Assembly (NCBI RefSeq): GCF_000237925.1 | Contig: NC_031495.1 | Span: forward strand, 25,376,872-25,440,871 | Origin: Schistosoma mansoni | Taxonomy: Eukaryota > Platyhelminthes > Trematoda > Strigeidida > Schistosomatidae | Direction: 5' to 3' | Length of the DNA stretch: 64,000 bases | In this document: positions 1 to 13,100 of the stretch, in pieces | Numbering within the stretch: position 1 is the first letter of the stretch | How the letters are laid out: each line of letters begins with the position of its first letter | The notes under the pieces: model-generated | Seen by the model: only the letters and a program-made list of their open reading frames with translations | What the model was told of the DNA's origin: nothing | Databases searched by the model: none | Translations under genes and position numbers: made by a program

Positions 1-910
1 TTATTCATTAACTATTAGACTCACATAAATTACAAAGCTACAGCGTTTGAGTAAGCAGACTATCATTATTGTCAGACTCTGCTGAATCAAACAAAATTCA
101 CGTGGTATAAATAAGGACTAGCAAGCGGTCTCACCAAATATTTTGCGTAAATTAAGTTACATAACTGGATCAAGAGCTTCCACAGTCAGGCTGAACCGAG
201 CTGCGATCGATGCGATAAAATATGGTGATTGTTCGCATCATTTGTCAGCTAACCTATTACTAGGTGTTCCTAGTAACGTTACCATTTTAACTTGATAAAC
301 TTTTTATGGCGTTCAAATCTCATGGAAAGAAAGTTTATTGAGATCATGGATACATGTCGGGTACCATAAACTAATTGACAATTCAGTAGGTAGTCAATAT
401 ACTGATTATTCATAGAAACCCAGATGTGAACAAATGGGACTCACAGTTTCAAATTTCAAGTTGTATTTGGAGCACTAGTTCAAGTCATCATCGTCGCAAT
501 CGTAGAACAATAGTTGAGCGACAAATGTTAGTGGTGTCGATTTAAACGTTTAAAGATAGTCAACAATCAGCGTATACACACTCTAATCAATTTTTAATGT
601 CCATAAAATTCAATACAGAGAACAACTATTGTCAACGACCGACCACCCTATTCTTCAGCGAAAACATAATTGCTATACAGGATGAAGAATAAAAAATCCC
701 AGTCAATATCTATTGTGATATAGTCAAAAATTCCAATATCAATTGCGATGGTATTTTCATGAGAAAGATAAAATAATAAATTAGTTTGTCAAACAAATAT
801 AGGCATAGTTTTATAAATCAAAGTGCAACATTTCCATCATATAAAGAAAGAAAGTCAAAAAAATCTTCCAAATCAAAATAGAAAGTCAGTCAGATTGTCT
901 ATTACAAGGA
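1..910. other. 3' flank of the VWA5A-like gene
   Basis: AT-rich sequence holding the 3' UTR and downstream flank. No second gene or recognisable repeat is visible. A minus-strand AATAAA occurs near 334-339, but it is far from the stop and is only a weak poly(A) candidate. Confidence 0.4.
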
Positions 911-1155
911 CTATTTGGATGTAGTCGATTTCAATAATTTAGTCAATACCTGACGAGCTTTTTCAATAAGTTCATCACATGATTCACTCGGATTCTTTGT
1001 ATCTTTTTGATTCATTTGACCTTGAGTGTTGAGCCAATATTTGGCCTTATCAACTATCAGACGCCATTCATTTTCCTTCTCAGGCATACATAACTCCAGA
1101 AAAGCAATTGCCAGAGCGGTCCCCCATGTAACATCCGATAGAAATGAGGATTTTT
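911..1155 (-). CDS. VWA5A: VWA5A-like exon 15: last coding exon
   Basis: 80 full codons and a TAG stop at 911-913. [20 protein letters not shown] and [15 protein letters not shown] match WATILAVIWLHSNGKD and CEWELLERKAVAWM of human VWA5A, fixing the C-terminus. The acceptor is CTGTTTTAG. Confidence 0.88.
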
Positions 1156-4100
1156 CTAAAACAGAAAATTATAGTATGAGACTTGATTTACAATAATGAT
1201 TCAACGCGAAATCTTTGAACAGACATTAGTTAATAATAAACACGTATGTCGCAACAGTCATATAATTGACACCACTGTAAACTTAATACATTTTCTTTCG
1301 GTTGCTATAGACTTAATGATATGTGAACAGCGAAGCTCGATTGAAATCCATAAAATACGCTCGAATGTTGCTTTCTTGTAATCAAACTGACAATATGGGG
1401 ATGTAATCTAATTAACAACTATAAATATATTTACTCATGTAGTAAATAAAGAGAAAAAAGTGTAATCCCATGAATACAAATTGAACCGTTCTATTTGGTG
1501 CAACACTTCAATAAACTCAATTTTTAAACAATATTAAAAACTACTTGGTAGTTGAATTTTAGACAGAAATAACAAACATCATATTAATATAAGTTAATAA
1601 CTTTTAATGAATTTATTAAAATTACCATTTTGTTTTAAAAACTCTGTTAAGTTGTCCAGAGGTATTTCAAAACATTCAGATAAATCAGAATTTAATTTCC
1701 AGAATCCGGAAAAACTTTGTAATTCAGCAAGTCTTATATGTTTTTCCATTAATTTAACTGGTTCAATTTTTTGAAATTGATCTAAATAGCAAGATGGAAA
1801 ATGAAATATGTACATACATAATTGTTATTAAGATAACTACTAATAAAACATAAGTATTATTAATATTATTATTATCAAAAATTATTTTCCGCAATCGGTT
1901 TGAATTTACACATCGTTGAATCAAAAGGCATAGTGAATTCTTTAGCAAAATTTATACTGAAAACAATTTGTTTGTTTCATTGAATATTTAAGAGCTTTGG
2001 ATAAATTCTATTTAATTTCAGACCTACTCACTGCCTTCTCATGACGGGGGTGTTGTCTACAAAATTGAGAGGACGAAAAGCGAATGTCTAAGAGAAAGCA
2101 TTTGATAGTGTGGACAGGACAACACTATGGAGGCTTCTTCGACACCACGGCGTGCCTGGGAAGATGGTCAATACCATACCGAACTCCTATGATGGATTAA
2201 ACCGCAAAATCGTGCATGTTAGACAGCTCACTGACTTGTTTGAGGTAAAGACCGTTATCAGGCAAGGTTGCTTACTCTCACCTTTTCTGTTTCTTGTGGT
2301 GATCGACTGGATCTTGAAGACGTCAACGTATGCAGGGAAGCATGGGTTGCAATGGTTAGCTAGGATGCAGCTGGATGATCTAGACTTCACAGATGATCTG
2401 GCTCTTCTATCACACACAAAAAAATGCAGAAGAAGACGACCAGTGTGGCAGCGACGTCAGCAGCCGTAGGTCTCAGTATACACAAAGGGAAAAGCAAGAT
2501 TCTCCGATACAACACAACATGAACCAATCGAATCACACTTGACGGAGAAGCTTTGGAGAATGTAAAAACCTTTTCATATCTGGACAGTATTATTGATCAG
2601 CACGGTGGATCTGATGCAGATGTGAAGTCGAGAATCGACAAAGCAAGAGCAGCATATCCACAACTGAAGAACATCTGGAATTCAAAGCAATTGTCAACCA
2701 ACACCAAGATCAGAATTTTCAACACAAATGTCAAGACAGTTCTACTGTATGAGGCGGAAACCTATAAAACTACGAAAGCCATAATCCAGAGGATACAAGT
2801 GTTTATTAATAGTTGTCTACGCCAGACACTATCAGCAACAACCTACAGTGGGAGACGACAAACCAGATTTCAGCGGAGGAAGAAGCGATGGAAGTGGAAA
2901 GGACACACATTGAGGAGAGCACCCAATTGCCTCACAAGGCAAGCCCTCACATGGAATCCTGAAGGCCAAAGGAGAAGAGAAAGAGCAAAGAACACATTAC
3001 GCCGAGAAACGGAGACAGACATGAGAAAATGAACAAGAATTGGATAGAACTAGAAAAGAAGGCCCAGAACAGGGTGGGTTGGAGAATGCTAGTCGGCAGT
3101 CTATGCTCCACTGGGGGTAACAGGTGTAAAGTAAGTAAGTAAGTAAGTAAGTAAGAAATAATAATGGATCATAGGTCGCAATAGATAGTGATTGTCTTAA
3201 AACAGATCCAGAACAAATAAAAATATCAATAAGACAAAAATATTACATTATAAAAAGCGACCCAGATAAATAATCGGTCTTAACTTAAAACTATTATTAT
3301 GTCCCTTTCACACAGTACATGATTTTGTTAAAAGCTGACATAATATGCCATTATTTAAGCAAGTGTACAATTTATTGTATGAGAGTTTTATATCTCAACA
3401 GTTGAAATGAGGATATGTGTAAAGGTTTGTACGAAATATGGAGCAGTTTTTCTTTGGAGGAGGAAATTAGAGAATTAAATCACGTAAGTAATTTAATGAA
3501 TTAAAACACTTGATAAATCTCATCAAATGATTAAAAGAAATACACTAGACAATAGTATAATAATGCTTCAAAATAATCTGGTTTTTTTTTAGAAAAATAA
3601 ACATGATGACTTTAAATGATGATTTTAAAGTAGTAGTGATAATGTGATTAAAATTCCTAATTTATTTTTATAATTATTCAAATGGAAGAAATAGTTTAAT
3701 TTGAGTATTATAACAAATTAAGAGATTTAATAGTACTTATTTTAGAAATGTGATTGTACACATGACATAAATTAATAATTTACAGAATATTATTCTGTAA
3801 AGAAATTATTTACATAAGTAGGGTTTCTACAAAAAACGTATACATTAAGTTAGTAGATTATACTCCTTTATACGTTTTGGATTATATTGACTGGAAACCT
3901 TTAACCTAGATTGAAACAATGTTAGCACTTATCGTTTAGATGTATTTAGAACCATAAGGAGACAAAATGAATTAGATGTGATATGTTTAGTTGTTATTAC
4001 AACCGATAGGGATTTCTAATTAATTAAAAGATGATGACGACCGTACCTTCAGCACATATGCCTGTATCAAAACCCAACGAACCAGTGAAGGAGCACATCG

Positions 4101-7100
4101 GTGAAGCTAAAATAATAAAAAAAAGTAATTTAAAGTATGTAATTAGAAACACATAATATTAAGATAATTACAATTAGTATTGTTAATGATACTCACTCAA
4201 AATAAAACGTAATAGAAATACTTTAATTACTACATCAGTGAACTATGGGTTTTAGTATAGATATGATTTGAACTGAAAATCTTACAAAATAATTTACAAT
4301 CAGGTAAAAGCAAGGTGTTGCTCTCCATGATAAAACAATAATGTACCAACGGAGATGAATATTACAAACATTATCTTCTAATGTGAGTTATTTTGGACTC
4401 ATTAAACTTTAAAAATTAGCCAATAATAAAAAATAACTGTAAAATAATCATTTTGTTTTGTGTGAAGACGATAACTTCCTTTTCACCTTTATGTGTATAT
4501 TCTCAATATGTTTAGTGTAATCGATAATCCTTATTCCAATTACATTACATAATTTCCTAATTTTTAAGATGATGCACATTCGTACCTTATGTTTCGTACA
4601 GGAAAAAAAGTATATAACCGATATAGATCAATTAGCGATGTTCAGTCATCTCAACTTAAATGTAGTACATAATGGAAAGGATACATCTCTCATATACCCT
4701 ATTAGTCAGTTATCGACAAAATTCATTTTACAGTATTGTCAATGTATAATATTGTTTGAGTTATTTTAAAGTTTTATTCGGATTTTAGTTTTTTTTTCAA
4801 ATCATCATTAATTAATAAATATATGATGCACCTATGAGGAAGGATTGGGGATTTCTAGGTTAATTTTTTTTATACAATATGGATCATAGTGAAATAGTTT
4901 ATGTGTCCGACTATTAACTTTCACATTGGAATCTCAAATATCGTTGGATTCGTAAAGTGAATTACTATATCCATCTTTTCAATCAATGTAGTTTGAGGTT
5001 TAGTACATGTGCCATCTGTATTCAAGTATAAAACAATATGACTTATAAGTTCATCTGATAATATTTGTATCACCATTTCTCACTACCAATAAACACAATG
5101 TGACATATTACAACGGTATATCAATATATGCGCGTGAGTATAAAATAAACAAAGTACACTCTTAATGAATTATAAAAAAAATAATAGCAAGAAACGTGGA
5201 TGTTTGAATATTTCGAATCATTAAAATAATATAGAAACGACGTTAACTTACCGTAGCATTCAATAGCTCCACCGACAGCTGTATAAGTATAGAATATTAA
5301 CAATAAAATCGATAAAGTAAAGAAATATCAAGGGAATAACGTTTATGAACATGAATAATGATTATAATAAATCTATGAAATGAAATTTCTAGTAGAGTAA
5401 AAGATACAATTAGTTAAACTAATCGTAAAAGACCAAGATAATACTCAATGCATTAACAATTATAAAATATTTAAGTGTTAAGTAAGTTTAACAAATGATT
5501 AAACGAGTATAAAATATTTAATTTAAACTAACAAGCATACAATTTTTGATATTTGCAATGTTGATGATAACAATGTTGTTTAAGAAAACACAAGCAGGAC
5601 TTTATGCTTTAACCAAATGCCTTGCAAAAAGTAAAAACACCTCTTTTACAATTATAGCTAAACTGAATGACATTTTAGGCCTAAATTACACTGAACCATC
5701 TTATGTAATACTTTGTTTTGTTAATTGTCTACATGTATCAACTAAAAAGCAATGAATTATTGGGTTATTCCATCCAAAACACAAAATCTTTGATTTGCTA
5801 TGCATGATTAAGAGACAGTTAACAAATTCAAAAATCGAATATGATGCAAACTGAGATTTATTGATGAGTCTAAGCAACAGATATATATATATATCAACAT
5901 TACGATAAACTTACAAGCATCAATGCTATCATAGCAAAAATTCGCTGCAGGCATTGCCATTTTCAAAGCTAAGAAGAATAAAGACAGTAAAAAAAAGTGT
6001 ACATATGGAACGTGTAATATGAATGTTATTTAATAGTTTGAATGATACAATCACTGGTATAAACATCCTAGTCAAAATATCAGTTAGTAAACAATAAATT
6101 CTTGGAAGAGGCAATAATTTTAAAGTCGAGTTAGTTGAATTAACCATAACACAGATAAATTTGTAGAAAATATTGTTTGTTAATTATTTTTAGAAAAATC
6201 TGAGCTGACTTTGTCATGTAACACTATGGAATTCTAAACGAATTGAGAGGATTATAATATTAGCAAATACGAATAGTATTTCGACCACATTTTTAAAAAG
6301 CATTATGCACTATACGGTCGTATGGATATTATAAAGTCATAAGAAATAATTATTGTATTTATGCACTTAGATAGCAAACAGCCGAGTTACAATAAAATAA
6401 GTGACATTTAAAATACTTTTCACAAGGTACTGATTTTAATTAAAGAGAAAGCGTAAATATAAGATCAATACACAACGTTACTAATATATCGATGGATAAT
6501 AATTCAGTTGACAATCGATTAATCTTAAGTAGAGCAGGAATTGGTACACATGTTTATCAGTTCATGATACTCGACTTGACATCAATAAAACGAGAATAAC
6601 AAACAAAGTAAGAAGGTCGAATTAATGATAGAGATAAAATAAATATAGTTTTAAAAAAGGAACGAATGGACAGAATTATACTACACATAGGAGAAAAGTA
6701 AAATGTCAATGCGTCTGGTATTTTGCAAGTGTTATTAAAGAACGTCTTTCAGAAGACACCAATATAAGTATACCAACGACCTCTGAAGACAATTGTCATA
6801 ATTATCAGGTAATAAAGCACAAGATGGTGCATAGTATACTCATCTTTTGATAGAAAGATAGACATCTCTGTAGCTCGAAGTTTGACTTCAACTAGCAAAT
6901 TATAAAGAGACCGTTGGCTTTTACATTGAGAGTTGGTTGACCAATAACCTCATTATAGCTAGTGAAACTCCAAGATAGCTGGCATGAGTACACCAACCAA
7001 CTCAACCTTTATAATCAAACTAGATATTTAAAAAGACCAGTTCCGGAGTAAGATTTTGAATCCATAGAAAGAGATATGCATCCCACACATTCATTCTTGC

Positions 7101-10100
7101 CACTCAGGTTTTCGCCTACGTACTTAATCAGTGTGGTTTTCATGTGAGAGATCAATAGTTTTAAAGTCAATTTAAAAATGATCATATACGTGACAAGATT
7201 TGGTGAAAATAAAGAAAATGGATAGTGGTGATGGACACTATTTAATGGAAATGAATCAAATAGTAGTGCATCGTAAACCCTAACCGATTTATAATTTTCC
7301 AACTAACTATTCCCAGTAGATTTATGTGGTTTTTTGATATGTTTTTCAGCCAACCTAACCTAGATAGAAGAGTATCAAGGGAGAGATATTTCAAATAATA
7401 CAGCTCAATTGATTCGTAATGATATGGAAGTTTAATCACTTCGTCAAGCTGGGTAGTTTATAATCCGAAAATTGTCAGTTACAGATAAGGTGAGCGAGAA
7501 ATCAACCTAATTTATAAAACTCAAAAACGTTCTCATATTTTATTCAACCCAAAGGTAAATCACGAGAAAGTATTTACAAATACGTATACATCAGTCGGAC
7601 AAAAAATAACGTTTGATTGGTTTATTTTTGTATTGGTTGTTTGAATATCCCCTTTGACGTTAGACTGATTTGATAAATCTATAAAATCTTAATTCATTAA
7701 TAAAGTAATCATGTAAATAAACATTATGAAATAAGTGTCTAATGAATCATACCAGAGCAACGACGGAACATATGAGGTACAGTGACTTTAACTCTTTCCT
7801 TGGGATCAACATCTGAAATAGAACAAAAAAAACAAGCAGAAGAGTAATACAAGTAGTAAGACGGTGAATGAAATGCACCATGCTTTATTTTTTTTATAAT
7901 GAAGTGAGACAATTCTAATCACATTACAAGTAATGGAAAGTAAACTACATAAAACAAACAGAAACTTTTACCACAGTACCAATTAAATTCACATTAATTA
8001 CCTAACTTGGTTGGATCTACAGCAACCAAAGAAGTGAATTTTGATAATATATTCAATTGACATGATAAATCTTCAACTTGTTGACGTATAGTCTTCAGTT
8101 CTGTTTCATTTGTTTCATTCATTTCATTCAATTGTATACTATGGTATTCATCTATAAGTTCATTCATTCGCATATTTCCTGCTAGTCGATGAATCGGTAG
8201 ATTTTCAGAACAATTCAACTTGTCATTAATAGATATCGCTTTCGATATACTTAATATGAATGATTTCTTTTCACCTAGTACACTACAATTGAAATTTACT
8301 TGTCCTTGAATAGTTGATGATTTATCTATTGTATAAATAAAAAAGGAGAAAGAGTATTAGAAATGGATTCAATTGACCAAATTAACATAAATTCTTATAT
8401 TGATGGTCACATTGATTGAATGCTCGCTATATATATATATATATACTCGCTTCTGCCTAGCCCAGCCAGTTAAGTCCAGAACAGTCTCCGCGGTATGAAT
8501 AATTATATTTTAAACATACTGAGTTTATATACGAATCAAACAAACCACATCGTACCGTAAAATAGGAAATAACATTTGTACAAGATTTAGCCAAATGTGG
8601 CTGTGAATGTGGGAGGCAGTAATCAATAGACTGATCGAAATAAATCAGGTATCACAATGGCAAATTTGAAAATATATCATCAATATTTTGTTTTCGTAAC
8701 CCATGTTAATGATTAGAGACCACGAAATATAATGAATTCATATTATTCTCGCTTTATTCAAATTCATAAAGGGAACCAATTGCATGAAATTTATGAAGAG
8801 TTGCCTCCCTTTTTATGTTTTAGTCACTCAATAATTAGGTGATAATCCGTTGCGGGATATTGAGAGAAACAAAGAGATTAGTTTTCTCAACAGTGCTTAC
8901 ATGATGGCTGTTTTCCTTGTCAAATCTTTAAAACTGTACGTGCATGAAAAATACCTCCTTCACCAAAAAATCTACGTGTCACAAAATCTCAAATCGAATG
9001 CACTAAGGAACTTATCTTTAAATTCAAATCAGAATTTCTTGCTTTTGATAAAATTGTTATGGATTTAAATATTGTATGTCGAACCAGACTCATGAACTTC
9101 ATTTATAATGTTCAGTCAAAAACCAACCGTAAATTTATGAAGACATTAACCAAAACAATTATAAAAGAACAAAATCAAGATGTCTTTACTATTACTCCAC
9201 GAAAGAATATATGCAGAATGTATCGAGTAAAAAGCTAAGTGGAATCGAAACACAGGCACTCTCCTTCGGATTTAAATTTTATAATCGACACAGACGCAAT
9301 TCGAGTATATCAACAGCTGTCAGACCTCAAAACGATGATTGATGAAAAACAAAGTTGATTGAAATCGAAATCAGTGGATATTACTAATAAATATGTTACA
9401 ACACCAGTTCCACAATCCAAGGTGTTGACTAAAGATCATCAGCGAGCACTGAGAAAACTAATGAAAGACGAAATAATAATGCGACTTCAACCAGACAAGG
9501 GTTCCGGTGTAGTCATCATACATCGGTAAAATTATGTTCATTTTAAATGATTATGCGAGATTCATCATCAACAATACTCAGAAAGACCTGAGAGATGCAA
9601 CTGAGAAGCCTCTTTTAAAAAAGTTGAGAGAACTTTTGAAGAAAAGTTTGATCGATAATCCTACGGAAAATGAACTTATAACGAAAGGATAAAAATGACT
9701 TTACATATACAGTTTACCTAAAATACACAAATCTAACGTCCCGATGAGGCCAGTATTATTTGTGACCAAATCACCTTTCTACAAATTCGTCCGCTGGTTG
9801 ACTAGGTGTTTAGAACTGATTCGTAAGAAACTAGCTCCCTAATTCTGAAGGATAGTTTCGAATTTGTACAAAAGCTTGATAGCCCAAATCCTTCCGATCA
9901 ATTCATGATATCGTTCGACGTCTCATCTCTCTTCACAAGGATTCCTTTGGAAGAAACGGCCGAAATTGTATATGTGAATATCTTGAATTATTTCCTTTGC
10001 CAATCAACGGACTCAACACAGCTCCTGTTCTGGTGTACCAAAAGTATATAATTTCGACTCAACAGTGTGTTGTACCACAAAAGTGATGGAGTAGCTATGG

Positions 10101-13100
10101 GTAGCCCTCTCGGCTCAATCCTGGCTGGTATATTTTTGGGGAACCAGGAACAGAGGAAGCTCAAACACGCAAACGAAGGAACTATACTCTACTGTAAATA
10201 TATTGACGACACAATTACAAACATTCTATGCACCTACTCAATGTTTAACAAAGCACACAATGATATAGATTTTACTATGGAACAGAAAGCAGAAGGTGAA
10301 TTCCATTTCTTAGATAATAGAATCGAACGAACTTCAGACAGTACACTACAAAGACACATTTATCGTAAAAATACATGGAATGGAGTTTATTCAAATTACA
10401 ACAGTTTCTGTCCAATAAGTTATAAAAAGGGAATTGTACGAACCCTTTTTGATCGCCCAGTAAAATTTAGTCGAAGGAAAGCCTAGAAGAACTTGCCTTC
10501 ACTACAAATTGCCTACGTATAAATGCATATTCAGCGAAATTCATAGAAAAGTATGCCAAAACCAACCTACTGTTTAAATAAGATACAGTAGATAAGAGAA
10601 CCTGCTTATGATATCTTCTCTTTAAAAGAGATGCAATCACTGGAATAATTAACCACAGGATAAATGTCATGTTGAAGGTTGCTTAACCATCATCAAGACT
10701 GACGATGTTATGTGAAACTGCCAACTCAGACAAACAAAAATTTACAGCTCCCCTTTTTCCAGTGTCTCCAACTACATTTACCAATCTACATAAAATTGTC
10801 AAAGTACATACACTGAAAGGAGAGAAGAGTACATGTTTCCATTTCTGAACACGTTCCAAAGAATTTGAGACTGAGGCGCAACGGCTCTAAACAGTGCAAT
10901 AACTTGGCATTTAATTGACACTTGGCATACTATTGAAATCCCACTAGCCTTCAAATCTATCAGCAAGCAAAAAAACGCAGGGTCTCCCCAGTTTGTCGAG
11001 GTAATGATCATAGTATTTATTCCAAATAGATTCAGGGTCAGGGAAATCTTTGAAATAAATGGTTATGAAGAGTTGAGATCGATGTACCGATTTGAATACG
11101 TCGGTTTTTGGTATAGGGTTACATTCAGATTTCCATTAGAATTTCTTTTAACTAAACAGTGTAAGAAGGCCAACCCACAATGTTCATCTTCCTTTCCGAA
11201 TGTGAATTTAATGTGATATAGGAAATTTCCAATCTTTTTAATGATGACAAGTGTGTCACTGAAGTACCTCATCAAGATGTGTAGTCTAATAGTTCTGACG
11301 AAAATAAGCGACTAAATGTGGGACATAAATAAATTAGCAACAATCGGAGACACTCGAGATCTTATGACCACTCCACTTGTTTCTTTATATTATCCCTTTG
11401 AACTGTTGTTAACTTATTTTAGTTATTTAGTTGTTTACTCTGAAGATGTGGCTTATACAAAGTTACGAAACCTAAGAAATTCAAATTTCTACTCATTCGG
11501 CTATCACAAATATACCTTTAGTTAATTATCATAATGTTCGTCTGACTATTATAGCATATACAGCTATTCATTAGTTAGTCCGATAGTGACTACTTAGCTG
11601 TTGACTACCATACTGCACATAGTTACTAAGTGTTATTTAAAAATAACTGAGAAACTGGACATATATCGTAGTGGATTGTCAGTAAAAGGTGGTGGTATGA
11701 TAAAAAAAACACTGGCAGAAAAGCTTACATAAGTGTACCAACTATAAATAACTTGAAAATAAGTGTTACAGTATATACCAACACAAACAGGTTATCAGTG
11801 GTTGTATATGCCATGATGAGGACTAATTTTTAAATTACACATTTTGGATAATCGTAAATATAATTACATTTACTAACCAGATTTGAAAAAACCGAAATAT
11901 GTCGAGAACCGATCAGGGAATACTGGAGCTATTCGCTTGGGAACAACTATCACTTCTATTGGTTTCTCCTTGTCATCATGAAATTTCTCGACTAACTTCC
12001 AATCCATTTCAATATTATCAGCTCTTGGCTGTAATGCAGCTGAAAGAGTCCTCATCACAGCTGACTGCAGCTGAGAGCTAAATTAAAAATAGTTGAATAT
12101 ATTAAAACAGCAAAATTTATACATGAATCTACACATATGAGAGTTGATCAAGACAGGAAGAGAGATACGCGATAGCATAGCCACCACGTATTTCACAGGC
12201 TTCATTGTATCGAATTGTGGTAAAATGGAGCAAAAGTTTGACCCATCACGCCATTTACTTTAAGGTAAAATCCAACAAGACTTAATTATGCTGATAATTT
12301 AATTTGTTCACGTCTCGCTTATTAGTAACTGAAATGCAACTTCAATCATGCCTGTTACATAAACACATTCCTTATTCAGGATGAAAACCAGTGTCTATAG
12401 AAAGAAAAATTCATTTAAACATAAATGGTACGCATTGAGACCACTGGAAGTACTCAAATATTTCAGCACATTCTCATTGGCACATATATCCGTTAGTTGA
12501 AGTCTAAAGAAAATCGATAATGGCTTCTGTCTAATAGTCCCTTGATAGCTAAATATTTATTATCCAGAAAATGATAAGACCATAATTTTGTAGTGAGTTT
12601 ATGGATGTAAAATTCATTGCACTGAATCATTTGTAAAATAAATGAATTTAATACTGTAATTTATGTCTCATGAAATATTGAACGGTAAGTAATCATCATT
12701 TTCTTAAGCATTTCTTTCGAAAACGAAATTAATTAGCTCGATTATAACATAAACATCAATTGGTGAATAAAATCTAATATAGATATGATCACAGCAAGTC
12801 AGTCAGCGACAAGGTAGAACCTCGTACGTACGTGTATTAGTTCAAGTTGTCATATCACATTAGCACAGAGATACATTGGTCGATTCAAATCCCATAATAG
12901 TAGAAGTAGTAAGAGTTTAAGCAGCAATCCGAAAGATTGGGGTTTGAATATGTTATTCAAGGAGTATAATCCAGTGAAATAAATTTGGAAAGAGAAAAAA
13001 GGTAGGGACATGAAGAATTCAGAAGATTAGAACTTTGGAGAACAAAGAGTGGATGTACCTTCGCCATTGCGAACGATTTCGAGCCATGTGTTGAGTCGGC

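Noticed and set aside
3131-3155. Short regularly repeated sequence suggestive of a CRISPR array
   Set aside because: It is a simple 4-bp microsatellite at a LINE 3' end in a eukaryotic genome; no array with spacers exists in the window.
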